Source: Candidatus Nitrotoga sp. HW29 (lineage in GTDB: Bacteria > Pseudomonadota > Gammaproteobacteria > Burkholderiales > Gallionellaceae). From it: DNA of 64,000 bases. Below, piece after piece: positions 54,281 to 64,000 of this stretch. The stretch lies in contig NZ_CAKMAA020000072.1 in NCBI RefSeq assembly GCF_924101635.2, positions 16,613 through 80,612 on the forward strand, read 5' to 3'. The position numbers and the translations under genes were made by a program. Position 1 is the stretch's first letter. Each line of letters opens with the position of its first letter. The notes under the pieces were generated by a model. The model saw only the letters and a list, made by a program, of their open reading frames with translations. It was not told the DNA's origin and made no database searches.

Positions 54281-56224
54281 TTACTTCTTTTCGTCTTTTG
54301 CTTTGTCATCTTTTACTTCGGTAAACTCGGCATCTACGACATCGCTGTCATCTTTCTTGCTATCACCTTGCCCAGCGGATTCACTTGACTGGTGGGACTG
54401 GCTAGCTTCCGCAGCGTGCATCTTTTCTGAAAGTTTTTGTGCAGCGGTGGAAAGTGCTTCAGCTTTGGCGTCTATAACTTCCTTGTCGTCGCCTTTTACG
54501 ACATCTTGAGCTTCTTTCAACGCGGACTCTACCGCAGTTTTTTCATCTTCACTCAGTTGCTCGCCATACTCTTTTATCGCTTTCTGAGTGGAGTGAATTA
54601 ATGCATCTAGCTGATTACGCGAGGTAACCAATTCGATCGCTTTGCGGTCGTCGTCGGCATAGGTTTCCGCATCTTGTACCATTTTCTGAATTTCAGCTTC
54701 AGACAAACCGGAATTGGCCTTGATGGTAATCTTGGATTCTTTACCGGTTGCTTTGTCTTTTGCACCTACATGTAGAATTCCGTTAGCGTCAATGTCGAAT
54801 GTTACTTCAATCTGCGGCATACCTCGTGGTGAGGGCGGAATGTCGGAGAGATTAAACTGTCCCAAGCTCTTATTTCCAGAGACAACTTCGCGCTCGCCTT
54901 GCAACACGTGTATGGTCACCGCACTTTGATTGTCATCGGCGGTAGAAAATATTTGTGAAGCCTTGGTCGGGATGGTGGTATTTTTCTTGATCAATTTGGT
55001 CATCACGCCGCCCAAGGTTTCAATACCCAGACTGAGTGGGGTTACATCCAGCAGCAGAACGTCTTTAACCTCACCTTGCAGCACGCCACCTTGAATGGCC
55101 GCGCCTACTGCCACTGCTTCATCTGGGTTGACGTCGCGACGCGCTTCTTTGCCAAAGAATTCTTTGACTTTTTCCTGCACCATTGGCATCCGTGTTTGCC
55201 CACCCACCAGAATCACGTCGGAGATGTCGGCACTGGAAACCCCCGCGTCTTTCATGGCAATCTTACAGGGGGCGATGGTACGCGCGACTAGCTCTTCCAC
55301 CAGGCTTTCAAGCTTGGCGCGGGTAATTTTAATGGCCAGATGTTTTGGGCCACTGGCATCTGCCGTGATGTAAGGCAGGTTCACTTCAGTTTGCTGTGCT
55401 GAAGATAGTTCGATTTTAGCTTTTTCAGCGGCGTCTTTCAGGCGCTGTAGAGCCAACATATCCTTCTTCAGATCGATGCCGTTTTCTTTCTTGAATTCTT
55501 CTACCAGAAATTCAATGACGCGCATGTCGAAATCTTCGCCGCCGAGGAAGGTGTCACCGTTAGTGGACAGCACTTCGAACTGGTGTTCACCGTCAATTTC
55601 AGCGATGTCGATAATGGAAATATCGAAAGTGCCGCCGCCCAAGTCATAGACCGCGATTTTGCGATCGCCTTCCTGCTTATCCATACCAAATGCCAGCGCA
55701 GCCGCAGTTGGCTCATTAATAATGCGCTTTACTTCTAAACCGGCAATGCGGCCAGCGTCTTTGGTAGCCTGACGTTGACTATCGTTGAAGTAGGCAGGTA
55801 CTGTGATGACAGCTTCACTAACCGATTCACCCAGATAGTCCTCGGCGGTTTTTTTCATTTTCATGAGCACTTGCGCGGAAATTTCCGGAATGGAAATGTC
55901 CTTGTCACGAACCTTAACCCATGCGTCACCGTTCTTGGCTTTAACGATACTATACGGCACCATGCCCATGTCTTTTTGCACCATTGGCTCTTCAAAACGG
56001 CGTCCGATCAACCGCTTTACACCATAGAGTGTGTTTTTTGGATTAGTGACGGCTTGCCGTTTGGCCGGTGCACCAACCAGTACTTCGCCGTCTTCCATGT
56101 AAGCGATGATGGAAGGCGTGGTACGTGTACCCTCGGCGTTCTCAATCACCTTGGATTTGCCGTTTTCCATAACAGCAACGCACGAGTTCGTGGTGCCCAA
56201 GTCAATACCAATAATCTTGCCCAT
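54281..56224 (-). CDS. dnaK: Chaperone DnaK (Hsp70)
   Basis: DnaK is the ATP-driven Hsp70 chaperone, working with DnaJ and GrpE. The start at 56224 has AAAGGAAACGTT before the ATG; a longer frame to 56305 is not supported. The 647-residue protein has the ATPase domain with [11 protein letters not shown], the second phosphate motif [22 protein letters not shown], and a substrate-binding domain after the linker [12 protein letters not shown]. The C-terminal acidic tail ([11 protein letters not shown]) is typical. A sigma-32-like promoter lies at 56278-56306. It is downstream of grpE on the same strand. Confidence 0.98.
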   Translation of the reverse strand: MGKIIGIDLGTTNSCVAVMENGKSKVIENAEGTRTTPSIIAYMEDGEVLVGAPAKRQAVTNPKNTLYGVKRLIGRRFEEPMVQKDMGMVPYSIVKAKNGDAWVKVRDKDISIPEISAQVLMKMKKTAEDYLGESVSEAVITVPAYFNDSQRQATKDAGRIAGLEVKRIINEPTAAALAFGMDKQEGDRKIAVYDLGGGTFDISIIDIAEIDGEHQFEVLSTNGDTFLGGEDFDMRVIEFLVEEFKKENGIDLKKDMLALQRLKDAAEKAKIELSSAQQTEVNLPYITADASGPKHLAIKITRAKLESLVEELVARTIAPCKIAMKDAGVSSADISDVILVGGQTRMPMVQEKVKEFFGKEARRDVNPDEAVAVGAAIQGGVLQGEVKDVLLLDVTPLSLGIETLGGVMTKLIKKNTTIPTKASQIFSTADDNQSAVTIHVLQGEREVVSGNKSLGQFNLSDIPPSPRGMPQIEVTFDIDANGILHVGAKDKATGKESKITIKANSGLSEAEIQKMVQDAETYADDDRKAIELVTSRNQLDALIHSTQKAIKEYGEQLSEDEKTAVESALKEAQDVVKGDDKEVIDAKAEALSTAAQKLSEKMHAAEASQSHQSSESAGQGDSKKDDSDVVDAEFTEVKDDKAKDEKK

Positions 56225-56277
56225 AACGTTTCCTTTTCGTTGTAATGTTGAAAATCTTTGCTGCCTGTGTTGCATTA

Positions 56278-56306
56278 ATCTGTGGGCAGCAGATCTGTAT
56301 TTCAAG
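56278..56306 (-). promoter_or_regulatory. Sigma-32-like promoter of dnaK
   Basis: The minus strand reads CTTGAAA, a 13-base spacer, and CCCACAGAT. The -35 is identical to consensus, and the -10 shares CCC-A with CCCCATNT. It lies 54-82 bases before the dnaK ATG. Confidence 0.6.
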
Positions 56307-56320
56307 TGTTACGATAATTT

Positions 56321-56338
56321 TTCGCAAAGCTTTGCGAA
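56321..56338. repeat. Perfect 18-bp palindrome in the grpE-dnaK gap
   Basis: TTCGCAAAGCTTTGCGAA equals its own reverse complement. It lies directly upstream of the dnaK promoter. Being followed by A-rich rather than T-rich sequence in the grpE direction, it is a poor terminator; a regulatory protein site or an mRNA hairpin is possible. Confidence 0.6.
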
Positions 56339-56385
56339 CATGCAATCTATTTTAAGAAGCGGGTGCTGTCTGGTAATTAGGATTT

Positions 56386-56922
56386 TTATTCCTTCGCCTT
56401 GGCTACCATTACTAAGGCCGGACGTAACACTCGATCATGCAGCTGATAGCCTTTCTGCATGACGTTCACTACCGTGTTGGCTTCTTGTTCACTATCGACC
56501 ATGCTGATTGCTTGATGCCTGTGGGCGTCGAATTTTTCGCCGAGCGGGTTGATTTCCTTGATGCTAAATTTAGTGAATACAGCAGTGAGTTGCTTGAGAG
56601 TGAGTTCCATGCCGTTCTTGAAACTTTCTACTGTGGCGACTTCAACAGCTAATCCCGCTTCCAGGCTGTCTTTTACCATCAGCATTTCATTGGAAAAATG
56701 TTCTATGGCCAATTTTTTCGCTTTACTGACGTCTTCTTGCGCACGTCGGCGAATATTTTCACCTTCTGCCTTGGCGTACATCCAAGCGTCATAGTGTTCC
56801 TGTGCCTTTCGCTCGGCTTGTTGCAGCATCTCTTCAATGCTTGGCATAACCTCTGGGTTAAGCGTATCTTCAGCTTGGGTAGCCTGTTCCGGCTGTTGGG
56901 ATGAGGATTCGGTAGGTTCCAT
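56386..56922 (-). CDS. grpE: Nucleotide exchange factor GrpE
   Basis: GrpE releases ADP from DnaK and acts as a thermosensor. The start at 56922 follows GGAG at seven bases; a longer frame to 57066 has no family match. The 178-residue protein has a Gln/Glu-rich N-terminus, a long helix ([31 protein letters not shown]), and the compact head with [18 protein letters not shown] and the C-terminal motif [23 protein letters not shown] strong sigma-32 promoter lies at 56964-56991. The grpE-dnaK-dnaJ order is usual for proteobacteria. Confidence 0.96.
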   Translation of the reverse strand: MEPTESSSQQPEQATQAEDTLNPEVMPSIEEMLQQAERKAQEHYDAWMYAKAEGENIRRRAQEDVSKAKKLAIEHFSNEMLMVKDSLEAGLAVEVATVESFKNGMELTLKQLTAVFTKFSIKEINPLGEKFDAHRHQAISMVDSEQEANTVVNVMQKGYQLHDRVLRPALVMVAKAKE

Positions 56923-56963
56923 TTGCTTCTCCAAAATAATTTCTTTAAAAATGCGTAGCATAA

Positions 56964-56991
56964 AAATGGGGTCGACTTTTTTGATTTCAAG
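56964..56991 (-). promoter_or_regulatory. Sigma-32 heat-shock promoter of grpE
   Basis: The minus strand reads CTTGAAA, a 13-base spacer and CCCCATTT, an exact match to CTTGAAA-N11-16-CCCCATNT. It lies 42-69 bases before the grpE start at 56922. Confidence 0.9.
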
Positions 56992-57076
56992 AGTATTGCG
57001 CAATATTATTTTATTCACGTGAGATAATAGGTTTTTACGGATATTACCCCCCAGATTTGCCGCCACTTTTACTGTT

Positions 57077-58255
57077 GTGAGCCTTCATAAAAACTATTAC
57101 TGGCGTATCGCTGGTTTTTATTTCTTTTACTTCGCTTTTGTGGGTATGTTTGCGCCTTACTGGAGCTTGTATCTGCAATCTATCCATTTCAATGCAATGC
57201 AAATTGCCGTTTTAATGTCGGTGCAGCCAGTGATGCGGATGCTGTCTCCTACGCTATGGGGCTGGTTGGCCGACCATACCGGGCAGCGTTTGTTGGTGGT
57301 GCAACTGGCGGCGCTGTGCAGTGTCCTTAGTTACTTGGGAGTATTTTTCACGACGGAATTTGTCGGCTTGTTGTTGGTGATGATGGTAATGAGCTTTTTC
57401 TGGAGTGCTTCCATGCCGCTGGTGGAGGCGACTACGCTGACCTATCTGGGTAAACATTCGGCGCGCTACGGGCGTATTCGTTCTTGGGGGTCGGTTGGCT
57501 TTATTGTGGCGGTACTGGGATTGGGTTACGCGTTTGACTACATTGCGATTGCCTGGATATTGTGGGTAGGTGTGGCGATAAAACTAGGTATTTTGCTGTT
57601 CGCACGTCAAATCCCACCCACCGAAGTGCTGGCGCACCATACTGATAGCCAGCCCATCCAGCGTTTGGTATTGCAGCCGCAAGTGCTGGTGTTATTTGGT
57701 GCATGTTTCCTGATGGCTTTGGCGCACGGGCCTTATTACACTTTTTTTTCGATCTATCTGGTGGAGAATGGCTATTCGAAAAGCGCGGTTGGTGGATTGT
57801 GGGCGTTGGGTGTGATTTGTGAAATTGCAGTATTTTTTGTCATGCCGTGGCTAATGTTGCGCTTCACGCTGTCGCAAATAATGATTGTAAGTTTTGCCTG
57901 TGCAGTATTGCGTTTTGTTCTGATTGGTTGGGGAGTGGGCTTGCTGTCGTTGATGTTGTTTGCACAAGTATTACATGCCGCTACTTTTGGTGCTTTCCAT
58001 GCAGTGACGATGGCGTTGGTACACCAATTTTTTCGCGGGCGGCACCAGTCCAAAGGACAGGCGCTGTTTGGTAGCGTTACTTACGGCGCTGGCGGTATGG
58101 CAGGTGGATTATTGAGCGGCCCGCTATGGGAACACTGGGGCGCAAGCGTGATGTATTCATTTAGCGCCGTAGCGGCACTACTGGGATTAGTATTGGTATT
58201 GTGGAAGTTAAGGATCGTGGTGTTGCCTAAGAATCAGCCGGATGCCACTGTTTAA
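57077..58255 (+). CDS. MFS transporter (HcaT/YcaD-like)
   Basis: This 392-residue protein has 12 TM helices of the major facilitator superfamily (MFS_1_like). Visible features are [22 protein letters not shown] (TM1), the inter-helix loop [12 protein letters not shown] (motif A), and [20 protein letters not shown]. It resembles the 3-phenylpropionate-type transporter group, but a substrate cannot be given. The frame starts at a GTG at 57077. It is divergent from grpE, and PBP7 follows on the same strand after 185 bases. Confidence 0.85.
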   Translation: MSLHKNYYWRIAGFYFFYFAFVGMFAPYWSLYLQSIHFNAMQIAVLMSVQPVMRMLSPTLWGWLADHTGQRLLVVQLAALCSVLSYLGVFFTTEFVGLLLVMMVMSFFWSASMPLVEATTLTYLGKHSARYGRIRSWGSVGFIVAVLGLGYAFDYIAIAWILWVGVAIKLGILLFARQIPPTEVLAHHTDSQPIQRLVLQPQVLVLFGACFLMALAHGPYYTFFSIYLVENGYSKSAVGGLWALGVICEIAVFFVMPWLMLRFTLSQIMIVSFACAVLRFVLIGWGVGLLSLMLFAQVLHAATFGAFHAVTMALVHQFFRGRHQSKGQALFGSVTYGAGGMAGGLLSGPLWEHWGASVMYSFSAVAALLGLVLVLWKLRIVVLPKNQPDATV

Positions 58256-58440
58256 CTTGCGTTAAGGCGTGGCAATCGTCTGTGCAGTTGATTTAGAACT
58301 TTAGCTGTTAAACCCTATGTTTTGTAGGAAATATTATTCAGCTTTTAGACTGATTGGATATTGGAAGAGCCAATTCCTTTGATTTATCCCCATGTTGCGG
58401 TATGCTCCGCTTAATAGTTTTTCTCGATGGATTTGAAGAT

Positions 58441-59340
58441 ATGTGCAAAAAACTTATTATGCTGGTGCTGCTTTTAGCGCCCGTATTGGTAGCGCAGGCT
58501 GCATCTAATAAAGCAATTACCCAAAAGCAGGTCGACGATCTGACATCGACGGTAATGAAATACACTTCTTCGCCAAAGCTGAGCTCATCGATTGCGATGA
58601 TTTACGACGAACAAGAGCAACGCCCCCTATATAGCAAGAATGCGAATGCTGTCGTACCGATTGCATCCATAACCAAGCTGATGACGGCAATCGTAGTGCT
58701 GGATGCAGAATTACCCCTGGAAGAAAAAATTACTATTAGTGTGTTTGATTTTGATATTCTCAAAGGTAGTCATTCGCGTATGCGCATCGGTATGACGCTG
58801 ACACGTGGTGAATTGCTCAATCTGGCATTGATGTCCTCGGAGAATCGCGCGGCCGCGGCTTTAGCGCGTACTTATCCGGGGGGGACCAGTGCAGCCGTGG
58901 CGATGATGAATGCCAAGGCGCTCGAACTGGGTATGACGAAAACCCATTTTCGTGATGCGACTGGTTTGAATAGCGGCAATACCTCCACTGCGCAGGACTT
59001 GGTAAAAATGTTGATTGCGGCACAACATTATGAGCTTATCCATAAGTACAGTACTACGGCGTCACACTTGGTTGCGGTGCCTGGATATCCTCCGCTGCGT
59101 TTTGGAAATACCAATCCATTGGTGAAAAATGCATCTTGGGATATTGGTGTGAGTAAAACCGGTTATATCAATGAAGCGGGGCGCTGTTTAGTAATGCATG
59201 CCCGCATTATGCAACGTCCAGTAATCATTGTGTTGTTGGATTCACAAGGAAAAAATACGCGTGTCGGCGATGCCAATCGTATCAAGAAATGGATGGAAAG
59301 CGCCGCTGTTATTCGGGGGCGAAATACGCGGCGTGGTTAA
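58441..59340 (+). CDS. pbpG: D-alanyl-D-alanine endopeptidase (PBP7/DacA-like)
   Basis: This 299-residue serine-type peptidase cuts D-Ala-DAP cross-links or D-Ala-D-Ala ends in peptidoglycan. The start at 58441 (MCKKLIMLVLLLAPVL) gives a signal peptide ending near QAAS; a longer frame to 58354 is unlikely. Catalytic motifs are S76-x-x-K79 in PIASITKLM, S-x-N in LMSSENRAA and K-T-G in VSKTGYINEAG. The PBP5-type C-terminal domain and amphipathic anchor are absent, so the short PBP7 type is chosen. Length matches PBP7 (about 300). Confidence 0.9.
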   Translation: MCKKLIMLVLLLAPVLVAQAASNKAITQKQVDDLTSTVMKYTSSPKLSSSIAMIYDEQEQRPLYSKNANAVVPIASITKLMTAIVVLDAELPLEEKITISVFDFDILKGSHSRMRIGMTLTRGELLNLALMSSENRAAAALARTYPGGTSAAVAMMNAKALELGMTKTHFRDATGLNSGNTSTAQDLVKMLIAAQHYELIHKYSTTASHLVAVPGYPPLRFGNTNPLVKNASWDIGVSKTGYINEAGRCLVMHARIMQRPVIIVLLDSQGKNTRVGDANRIKKWMESAAVIRGRNTRRG

Positions 59341-59428
59341 CTTCATGTGCGTAAAGAGCGTTTGATAAAAATTTTACGGCTACAAAAGTTAGTGTATAGG
59401 TAAGGCTGTCAGGTAGTGAAGATAGCCT

Positions 59429-62400
59429 CTAAGTGGTTATTGTACTGTCGTCCCGCAAGCGTAGTGCCTCCTCGATGTCCACTGCCACCACATGTGATAC
59501 ACCCCGTTCCTGCATGGTTACACCGACCAGTTGCTGCGCCAGCTCCATGGTGATTTTGTTGTGGCTGATAAAGATGAATTGAGTGTGTTGAGCCATTTTC
59601 TGGATCAGCTTGCACAATCGTTCGGTGTTCGTGTCATCCAACGGAGCATCAACCTCGTCCAACAGGCAGAAAGGTGCGGGATTAAGCTGAAACATCGAGA
59701 ATACCAGCGCAATCGCAGTTAATGCTTTTTCGCCGCCTGATAACAAGTGTATCGAGGCGTTTTTTTTGCCCGGTGGTTGGGCCATTACCTGCACGCCGCT
59801 ATCCAGTATTTCATCGCCGGTGAGTACCAGGCGTGCTTCGCCACCGCCGAACAACACGGGGAACATTTCGGTTAAATGGCGATTTACTTCATTGTAAGTG
59901 GCCATTAACAAGTCACGCGATTCCTTGTCAATGCGACGGATCGCTCCTTTTAGTGTCTCCATCGCTTCGGTCAAATCTTTTGCTTGATCATCCAGATAGG
60001 TTTTGCGCTCTTGTGCCGTATTTAATTCTTCGAGGGCCGCTAGATTTACGGCACCTAATCCGGTTAGGTCGTTGTTCAGGCGATTTAATTCATTCTGTAA
60101 TGTATTCAACTTGATATTGTTGTTTTCCAACAGGGAGAGCAGTGTTGTTTCCTCTACATCTTGCAATTGCGCTGCCCATTGTTCATATTGCAGACGTGCT
60201 TCTTGTTCCTTGAGCGACAACTCGCTGAGTTTTTCACGTAGAGGATGTAATTTTTGTTCGCTGGTCAGGCGCTCTTGTTCCAGCTTGTTGAGATTACTGG
60301 TGGTTTGTTCCAGTATGTTGCGCGTCTCGGCCAGCATCTGTTCGCGTGCTTGACGCTGTTGCAGTGCTTCCTGTAATTGTTGTTTGCTGGTGCCGTCTTC
60401 TATACGATCTAATTCGGCATGGTTTTGTATCAAGGTTTGTTCTAACTGCGTCAGTATCGACTCGATTTGCTTAGAATTGTGTTTTAGATCGGCGATTTTT
60501 TCTGTACACGTCTTGGCAAAAAAACGGGCTTCCTGCAATTCGTGCCGCGTTTTTTGTGAACGTTCACGCTGTTGGCGCAGCGTGGATTCCTGAGCAGCAG
60601 CTTGCAGCCTCGCTTGTTCAACTTCTACCTGCTGTGTCGCAATGCTTGCACGCAGAATGTCCATGCGTTCGGCGATTTCCTGAAGTTGGTATTGCTCTTC
60701 AGTAGACTGTTCGGTTAGTTCCTGTAATTCATGCGCGATCTGTGTGGCGCGCTCGTGGCTGCGTTCGTTGGCTTGGGTTAATTTTAGAATTTGAACCTGC
60801 ATTCCGTGTTGGCGTTGTTGTAACTCGCTGTTTGCCGCGCGCAAGAGCGCGATACGGCTTTCAATAGTGTGATAGGTTTCCTCAGCGAGTGTTGCCTGTT
60901 GTTTACCTTGATCCAATAACTTTTCCTGTTGTTGTGCTGCCTCCCGCAAATGTTCAATTTCGCGTTGTCGCGCCAGCACGCCATGCACCTGGTTGTCCGG
61001 CGCATGGAACAGCACGCTATGCGCGCCAATTAGGTGTCCCTGTGGTGTCACTAGCCAGCTACCGGCAGATAATCGTTCACGCAAACTTAATCCCTGCGCC
61101 AGCGTTTCCGTGACATATACACCAGACAACCAGTCCGTCACCACGGGTGCAGTTTTTGGATCATGGTAACTTACGAACTGTCCTAACGGGGGCAGCCCAA
61201 GATCTTGTTGGGTTTCGAAATGATGTGCTCTGTCCATTGCGAATATAGCCAGCCTGGCCGGTGGTGCATCACTCCAATCCGCAGCATCGTTCAGGTGGGG
61301 CAGGGCGAGCGCATTGAGTCGTTCGCGCAAAACGGCTTCCAGCGCATCTTCCCAGCCTGCCTCAATACCGATGGATTGCCACAGGCGCGGCAATTGGTCT
61401 AATTGGTGTTTGGTTAACCAGGGCTTCAGATTCTTGTCGTTATCGACCTGTTTCTGGAGCTGTTGCAACGCGGAAAGTCTCGCCTCCATCTGCGACAGTT
61501 GCCGTTCCAGTTCCTGCATTGCGATGCGCTGGTCGCGCCGTGCCGTATCAGCTTCCGGTAATTGTGTCTGAAGCTGTGTCAACTGCTGCTGTTGTGTGGT
61601 GCGTTCCATCTCCATCTCGACGAATAGAGACTGCGCCTCTGCCAGCGCTTCGCTATCCACCTGCGGCAGGTTGTCCCGTTCCAGCAGTAAACGTGAGCGG
61701 CGCGCTTCCAGTTGTTGCACATTGCGTTGGATATGTTCGCGTTGCGTATCGGCCAGTTGTAGTTGTTGCTGTGAGACCAGTTGTTCGCGTTGCATCGCGT
61801 TGTGGCACTCCAGATCGGTGCGCGCTGCTTCTTCTGCTTGCGGTAGATGGTGTGCTTCAGAGTTCGCGCGGCTTTCCCAATCTTCAACCCGGATGTCTGC
61901 TTCTTGTTGTTGTTGCTGCCAATGTGCCAGTAAAGATTCGATACCTTGTAATTGAATGCGTTGTTGTTCAACCTGCAGCTTACTATTGGCCGTTTGTTGG
62001 TTTAAGCGCGTACGTTGATCATTGAGATGGGCAATCTGCTGCTCTAGCCGCGCAATTTCTGCATTGGCGGCATACAGCTCGCCCTGTTTGGCATGCAGCG
62101 TATCAGCCTGCGCGTAATGCTCATTGCGTAGGTATTCCAGTTGGCTTTCCATTCCACGCAGACGCGTGGTTTCAGCTTCCAGTTCGTTTTTTGTTAACTC
62201 AATTCCTTGAGCAAAACGCTTTCGGCGTGTCTCGGCTTCCTGTTTATTCACCAACCACAACAATTGTTGCGTGGTGTCGCGCTTCGATTCCAGTTCGCGG
62301 TAACGCTTGGCTACCGTTGCTTGTCCAGTCAGATGGGCAAGTTGTTTGGTCAGCTCCAGTAAAATGTCATCAACACGTAGCAGATTGTCGTGCGTATCGG

Positions 62401-62959
62401 CAATGCGCAGTTCAGTTTCGCGGCGGCGATCACGGTATTTAGATACCCCCGCAGCCTCCTCCAGGAACACGCGCAACTCTTCCGGTTTAGCCTCGATGAT
62501 GCGCGAAATCATGCCCTGTTCGATAATGGCGTAAGCTCGTGCGCCTAGCCCCGTACCCAGAAAAATGTCGGTTATATCCTTGCGCCGCACATGCTGATTG
62601 TTGATGTGGTAACTGGAATCGCCGTCGCGCAGTAGCACGCGCTTAATAGAGATTTCGGCGTAGCTTGACCATTGGCTGGCAGCTTTGCCCAAACTGTTAT
62701 CGAAAATTAGTTCGACGCTGGCGCGCGCGACCGGTTTGCGCTTACCGGAGCCGTTGAAAATGACATCTTGCATCGATTCGCCGCGTAACGCCGAAGCGCG
62801 AGATTCACCCAGCACCCAGCGTAGCGCATCAATGATGTTTGATTTTCCGCAGCCATTCGGACCGACAATGCCGACGATCTGCCCGGGTAGAGCAATATGG
62901 GTGGGATCAACAAAAGATTTGAATCCAGCGATCTTGATGTGAGAAAGACGCAATTTCAA
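59429..62959 (-). CDS. smc: Chromosome segregation protein SMC
   Basis: SMC organises and compacts the chromosome with ScpA and ScpB. The 1176-residue protein has an N-terminal Walker [10 protein letters not shown] (residues 33-41), two very long coiled coils rich in Glu, Gln and Leu, a central hinge (about residues 500-640), and a C-terminal head with [14 protein letters not shown] signature and Walker [15 protein letters not shown]. The frame starts at an ATG 54 bases from the divergent queF. It also reads clear of stops, so it is intact. Confidence 0.97.
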   Translation of the reverse strand: MKLRLSHIKIAGFKSFVDPTHIALPGQIVGIVGPNGCGKSNIIDALRWVLGESRASALRGESMQDVIFNGSGKRKPVARASVELIFDNSLGKAASQWSSYAEISIKRVLLRDGDSSYHINNQHVRRKDITDIFLGTGLGARAYAIIEQGMISRIIEAKPEELRVFLEEAAGVSKYRDRRRETELRIADTHDNLLRVDDILLELTKQLAHLTGQATVAKRYRELESKRDTTQQLLWLVNKQEAETRRKRFAQGIELTKNELEAETTRLRGMESQLEYLRNEHYAQADTLHAKQGELYAANAEIARLEQQIAHLNDQRTRLNQQTANSKLQVEQQRIQLQGIESLLAHWQQQQQEADIRVEDWESRANSEAHHLPQAEEAARTDLECHNAMQREQLVSQQQLQLADTQREHIQRNVQQLEARRSRLLLERDNLPQVDSEALAEAQSLFVEMEMERTTQQQQLTQLQTQLPEADTARRDQRIAMQELERQLSQMEARLSALQQLQKQVDNDKNLKPWLTKHQLDQLPRLWQSIGIEAGWEDALEAVLRERLNALALPHLNDAADWSDAPPARLAIFAMDRAHHFETQQDLGLPPLGQFVSYHDPKTAPVVTDWLSGVYVTETLAQGLSLRERLSAGSWLVTPQGHLIGAHSVLFHAPDNQVHGVLARQREIEHLREAAQQQEKLLDQGKQQATLAEETYHTIESRIALLRAANSELQQRQHGMQVQILKLTQANERSHERATQIAHELQELTEQSTEEQYQLQEIAERMDILRASIATQQVEVEQARLQAAAQESTLRQQRERSQKTRHELQEARFFAKTCTEKIADLKHNSKQIESILTQLEQTLIQNHAELDRIEDGTSKQQLQEALQQRQAREQMLAETRNILEQTTSNLNKLEQERLTSEQKLHPLREKLSELSLKEQEARLQYEQWAAQLQDVEETTLLSLLENNNIKLNTLQNELNRLNNDLTGLGAVNLAALEELNTAQERKTYLDDQAKDLTEAMETLKGAIRRIDKESRDLLMATYNEVNRHLTEMFPVLFGGGEARLVLTGDEILDSGVQVMAQPPGKKNASIHLLSGGEKALTAIALVFSMFQLNPAPFCLLDEVDAPLDDTNTERLCKLIQKMAQHTQFIFISHNKITMELAQQLVGVTMQERGVSHVVAVDIEEALRLRDDSTITT

Positions 62960-63013
62960 TCAGTTGGATATTATAATGCGTTGTATTCTAACCGACCCAC
63001 AAGGCATATCAAA

Positions 63014-63448
63014 ATGAGCGCTCTGCCCAGTAAAACCGTGGCCAGCAAACTTCTGGAAACTTTCGCCAATCCCAATCCCCGGCGTGATTATCACATTCAC
63101 ATGGAAATCCCCGAGTTTACCTGTTTGTGCCCCAAGACCGGCCAGCCCGATTTTGCTACGTTGATCCTCGATTACATCGCGGATCAGACCTGCATCGAAT
63201 TGAAAAGCCTCAAGCTCTATATCTGGTCTTTCCGTAATGAAGGACATTTTCATGAAGATGTTACCAATCGAATTCTGGATGACTTGGTAGCCGTTATCCA
63301 GCCGCGTTTCATGCGCCTGACCGCCAAATTTTACGTTCGCGGCGGCATTTTTACTAATATTGTCACGGAACACCGGCAGCCTGGCTGGCAAGCGCAGCCG
63401 TTAGTCGATCTGATGCAGTTCGAAACGCAGTCAAATACGCGAGGTTAA
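63014..63448 (+). CDS. queF: NADPH-dependent 7-cyano-7-deazaguanine reductase QueF
   Basis: QueF reduces preQ0 to preQ1 in queuosine biosynthesis. This is a 144-residue unimodular QueF. The catalytic Cys39 and Asp46 lie in [13 protein letters not shown], and the conserved segments [22 protein letters not shown] and [17 protein letters not shown] follow. The ATG at 63014 is chosen; an upstream frame from 62897 overlaps smc and has no support. No preQ1 riboswitch was recognised in the 54-base region shared with smc. Confidence 0.93.
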   Translation: MSALPSKTVASKLLETFANPNPRRDYHIHMEIPEFTCLCPKTGQPDFATLILDYIADQTCIELKSLKLYIWSFRNEGHFHEDVTNRILDDLVAVIQPRFMRLTAKFYVRGGIFTNIVTEHRQPGWQAQPLVDLMQFETQSNTRG

Positions 63449-63879
63449 CGGCTAACTGAATTTCGCTTTAATTTGCGTAAGGTTTATTTGAGGTAAATTG
63501 AAAAAGTGGACACCAATGCTTTGCTATTTAAGACAAAGGTGTCAAATGAAGCAAGGCGTACCGAAAGGATTTACAACATGGAATTTCGGGAACAAATGCA
63601 CAGTTCATCCAGATATTCATGCTGAGCGTGCCGAATATCAACTTCATCAATCCTCGGCCAGGCCATTATTATTTCTCGGTGCGGGCTCTCCTTCGTGTGG
63701 CTGCAATTCGCCAACCTCGCTGTTAGCAGGCATGTGCTGCTCTCTGCCCTTGGCGTGCTTTCGCAAAACGCTTGGAACGGCGGCATGATCAGTTGTGCTT
63801 CAAACACTTTATCATCTGCCCAACACGCCCCAGCGAAGTGGCTCGGAATTTCTCTCTTCTGTTTTGCCTGTGAAAGCCG
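63449..63879. other. Gene-free region before the phospholipase D gene
   Basis: No gene is recognised. The part near 63507-63546 contains inverted segments GACACC and GGTGTC around CTTTG/CAAAG, reminiscent of transposon ends but without a transposase. Plus- and minus-strand open frames here are short and match nothing I know. Confidence 0.4.
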
Positions 63880-64000
63880 ATGAAACCGTTTAGAAAAAAT
63901 AACTTCTTCACTCTGGCATTACTATTTTCCGTAGGATGGATCGAAGGATGCAGCGCGTTGCCATCACTTGACGAACGTAGCGTTTCCACTGCGCTGGTCG
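63880..64000 (+). CDS. Phospholipase D-family lipoprotein (N-terminal part, runs off window)
   Basis: This partial gene begins at 63880, and only 40 codons are in the window. The peptide starts MKPFRKNNFFTLALLFSVGW and continues with a lipobox IEGC, then SALPSLDERSVSTALV. The last block resembles the N-terminus of periplasmic ClsC/YmdC-type phospholipase D proteins. The call is from this short resemblance, so it needs the rest of the gene to confirm. No strong ribosome site precedes the ATG. Confidence 0.5.
   Translation, partial: MKPFRKNNFFTLALLFSVGWIEGCSALPSLDERSVSTALV

Noticed and set aside
62960..63013. preQ1 riboswitch before queF
   Set aside because: The region is only 54 bases, shared with the divergent smc promoter, and I see no H-type pseudoknot layout.
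1..64000. CRISPR arrays, rRNA, tRNA or a replication origin
   Set aside because: I saw no direct-repeat arrays with regular spacers, no rRNA blocks and no cloverleaf or DnaA-box cluster.

Overview
The window looks like chromosomal DNA of a betaproteobacterium, most like the Nitrosomonadales/Gallionellaceae group. The reasons are a metZ, cinA-type amidase, recA, recX order, proteobacterial grpE-dnaK-dnaJ with sigma-32 promoters, a FNR-type regulator, a cytosolic-type malate dehydrogenase, an exosortase-associated (PEP-CTERM) gene set and a complete-looking Ara4N lipid A operon. Base composition is moderate, with AT-rich intergenic stretches. The genus cannot be fixed from this sequence alone, and no rRNA, tRNA or CRISPR array was found.

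Layout. 1-5 kb: housekeeping (metZ, pncC, recA, recX), a SCO1-type copper chaperone and an FNR homologue with a likely autoregulatory site. 5-10 kb: an operon-like run on the plus strand with a Tat-like secreted protein of unknown function, a PqqD-like protein, an HprK-related kinase (HPr-rel-A type), a NTP_transf_5 nucleotidyltransferase and a GAF protein. 10-15 kb: a minus-strand operon for an RND/MMPL transporter, a LolA-like lipoprotein-sorting protein and a FimV-N/beta-barrel fusion. 15-28 kb: PEP-CTERM region with one PEP-CTERM protein, a ThiF/E1-like enzyme, the exosortase-associated acyltransferase, PrsT, a nucleotide-sugar dehydrogenase, the EpsB-type sugar transferase, and the PrsK/PrsR two-component system. 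28.6-34.8 kb: arn operon. 34.9-44 kb: extradiol dioxygenase, diguanylate cyclase, a BarA-like hybrid kinase with a porin-like and a PstS-like protein, and a lone receiver protein between two copies of a dispersed palindromic repeat. 44-48 kb: ybdD, cstA and divergent mdh. 48-50 kb: a graveyard of decayed insertion sequences. 50-64 kb: peroxiredoxin, uup, dnaJ-dnaK-grpE, an MFS carrier, a PBP7-type endopeptidase, smc, queF and the first 40 codons of a phospholipase D-family lipoprotein.

The main discovery is regulatory. Three separate transcription units carry a sigma-54 promoter with exact -24/-12 spacing: the HPr-rel-A operon, the PEP-CTERM protein gene and the acyltransferase-ThiF pair. About 55-100 bp upstream of each lies a shared box, TGTCG-N8/9-TACA, in the same orientation. 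The window also encodes PrsR, a sigma-54 activator. The economical reading is that PrsK/PrsR controls all three, which ties the uncharacterised HPr-rel-A kinase system and an E1-like/acyltransferase pair to exopolysaccharide and surface-protein output. The exosortase itself and most polysaccharide genes are not in the window.

Mobile and repeat traces include four copies of a TTCGTCC...GGATGA palindrome, two copies of a two-hairpin element of about 107 bp, a perfect 44-bp palindrome, a decayed IS4-like transposase and a decayed IS5-like transposase.
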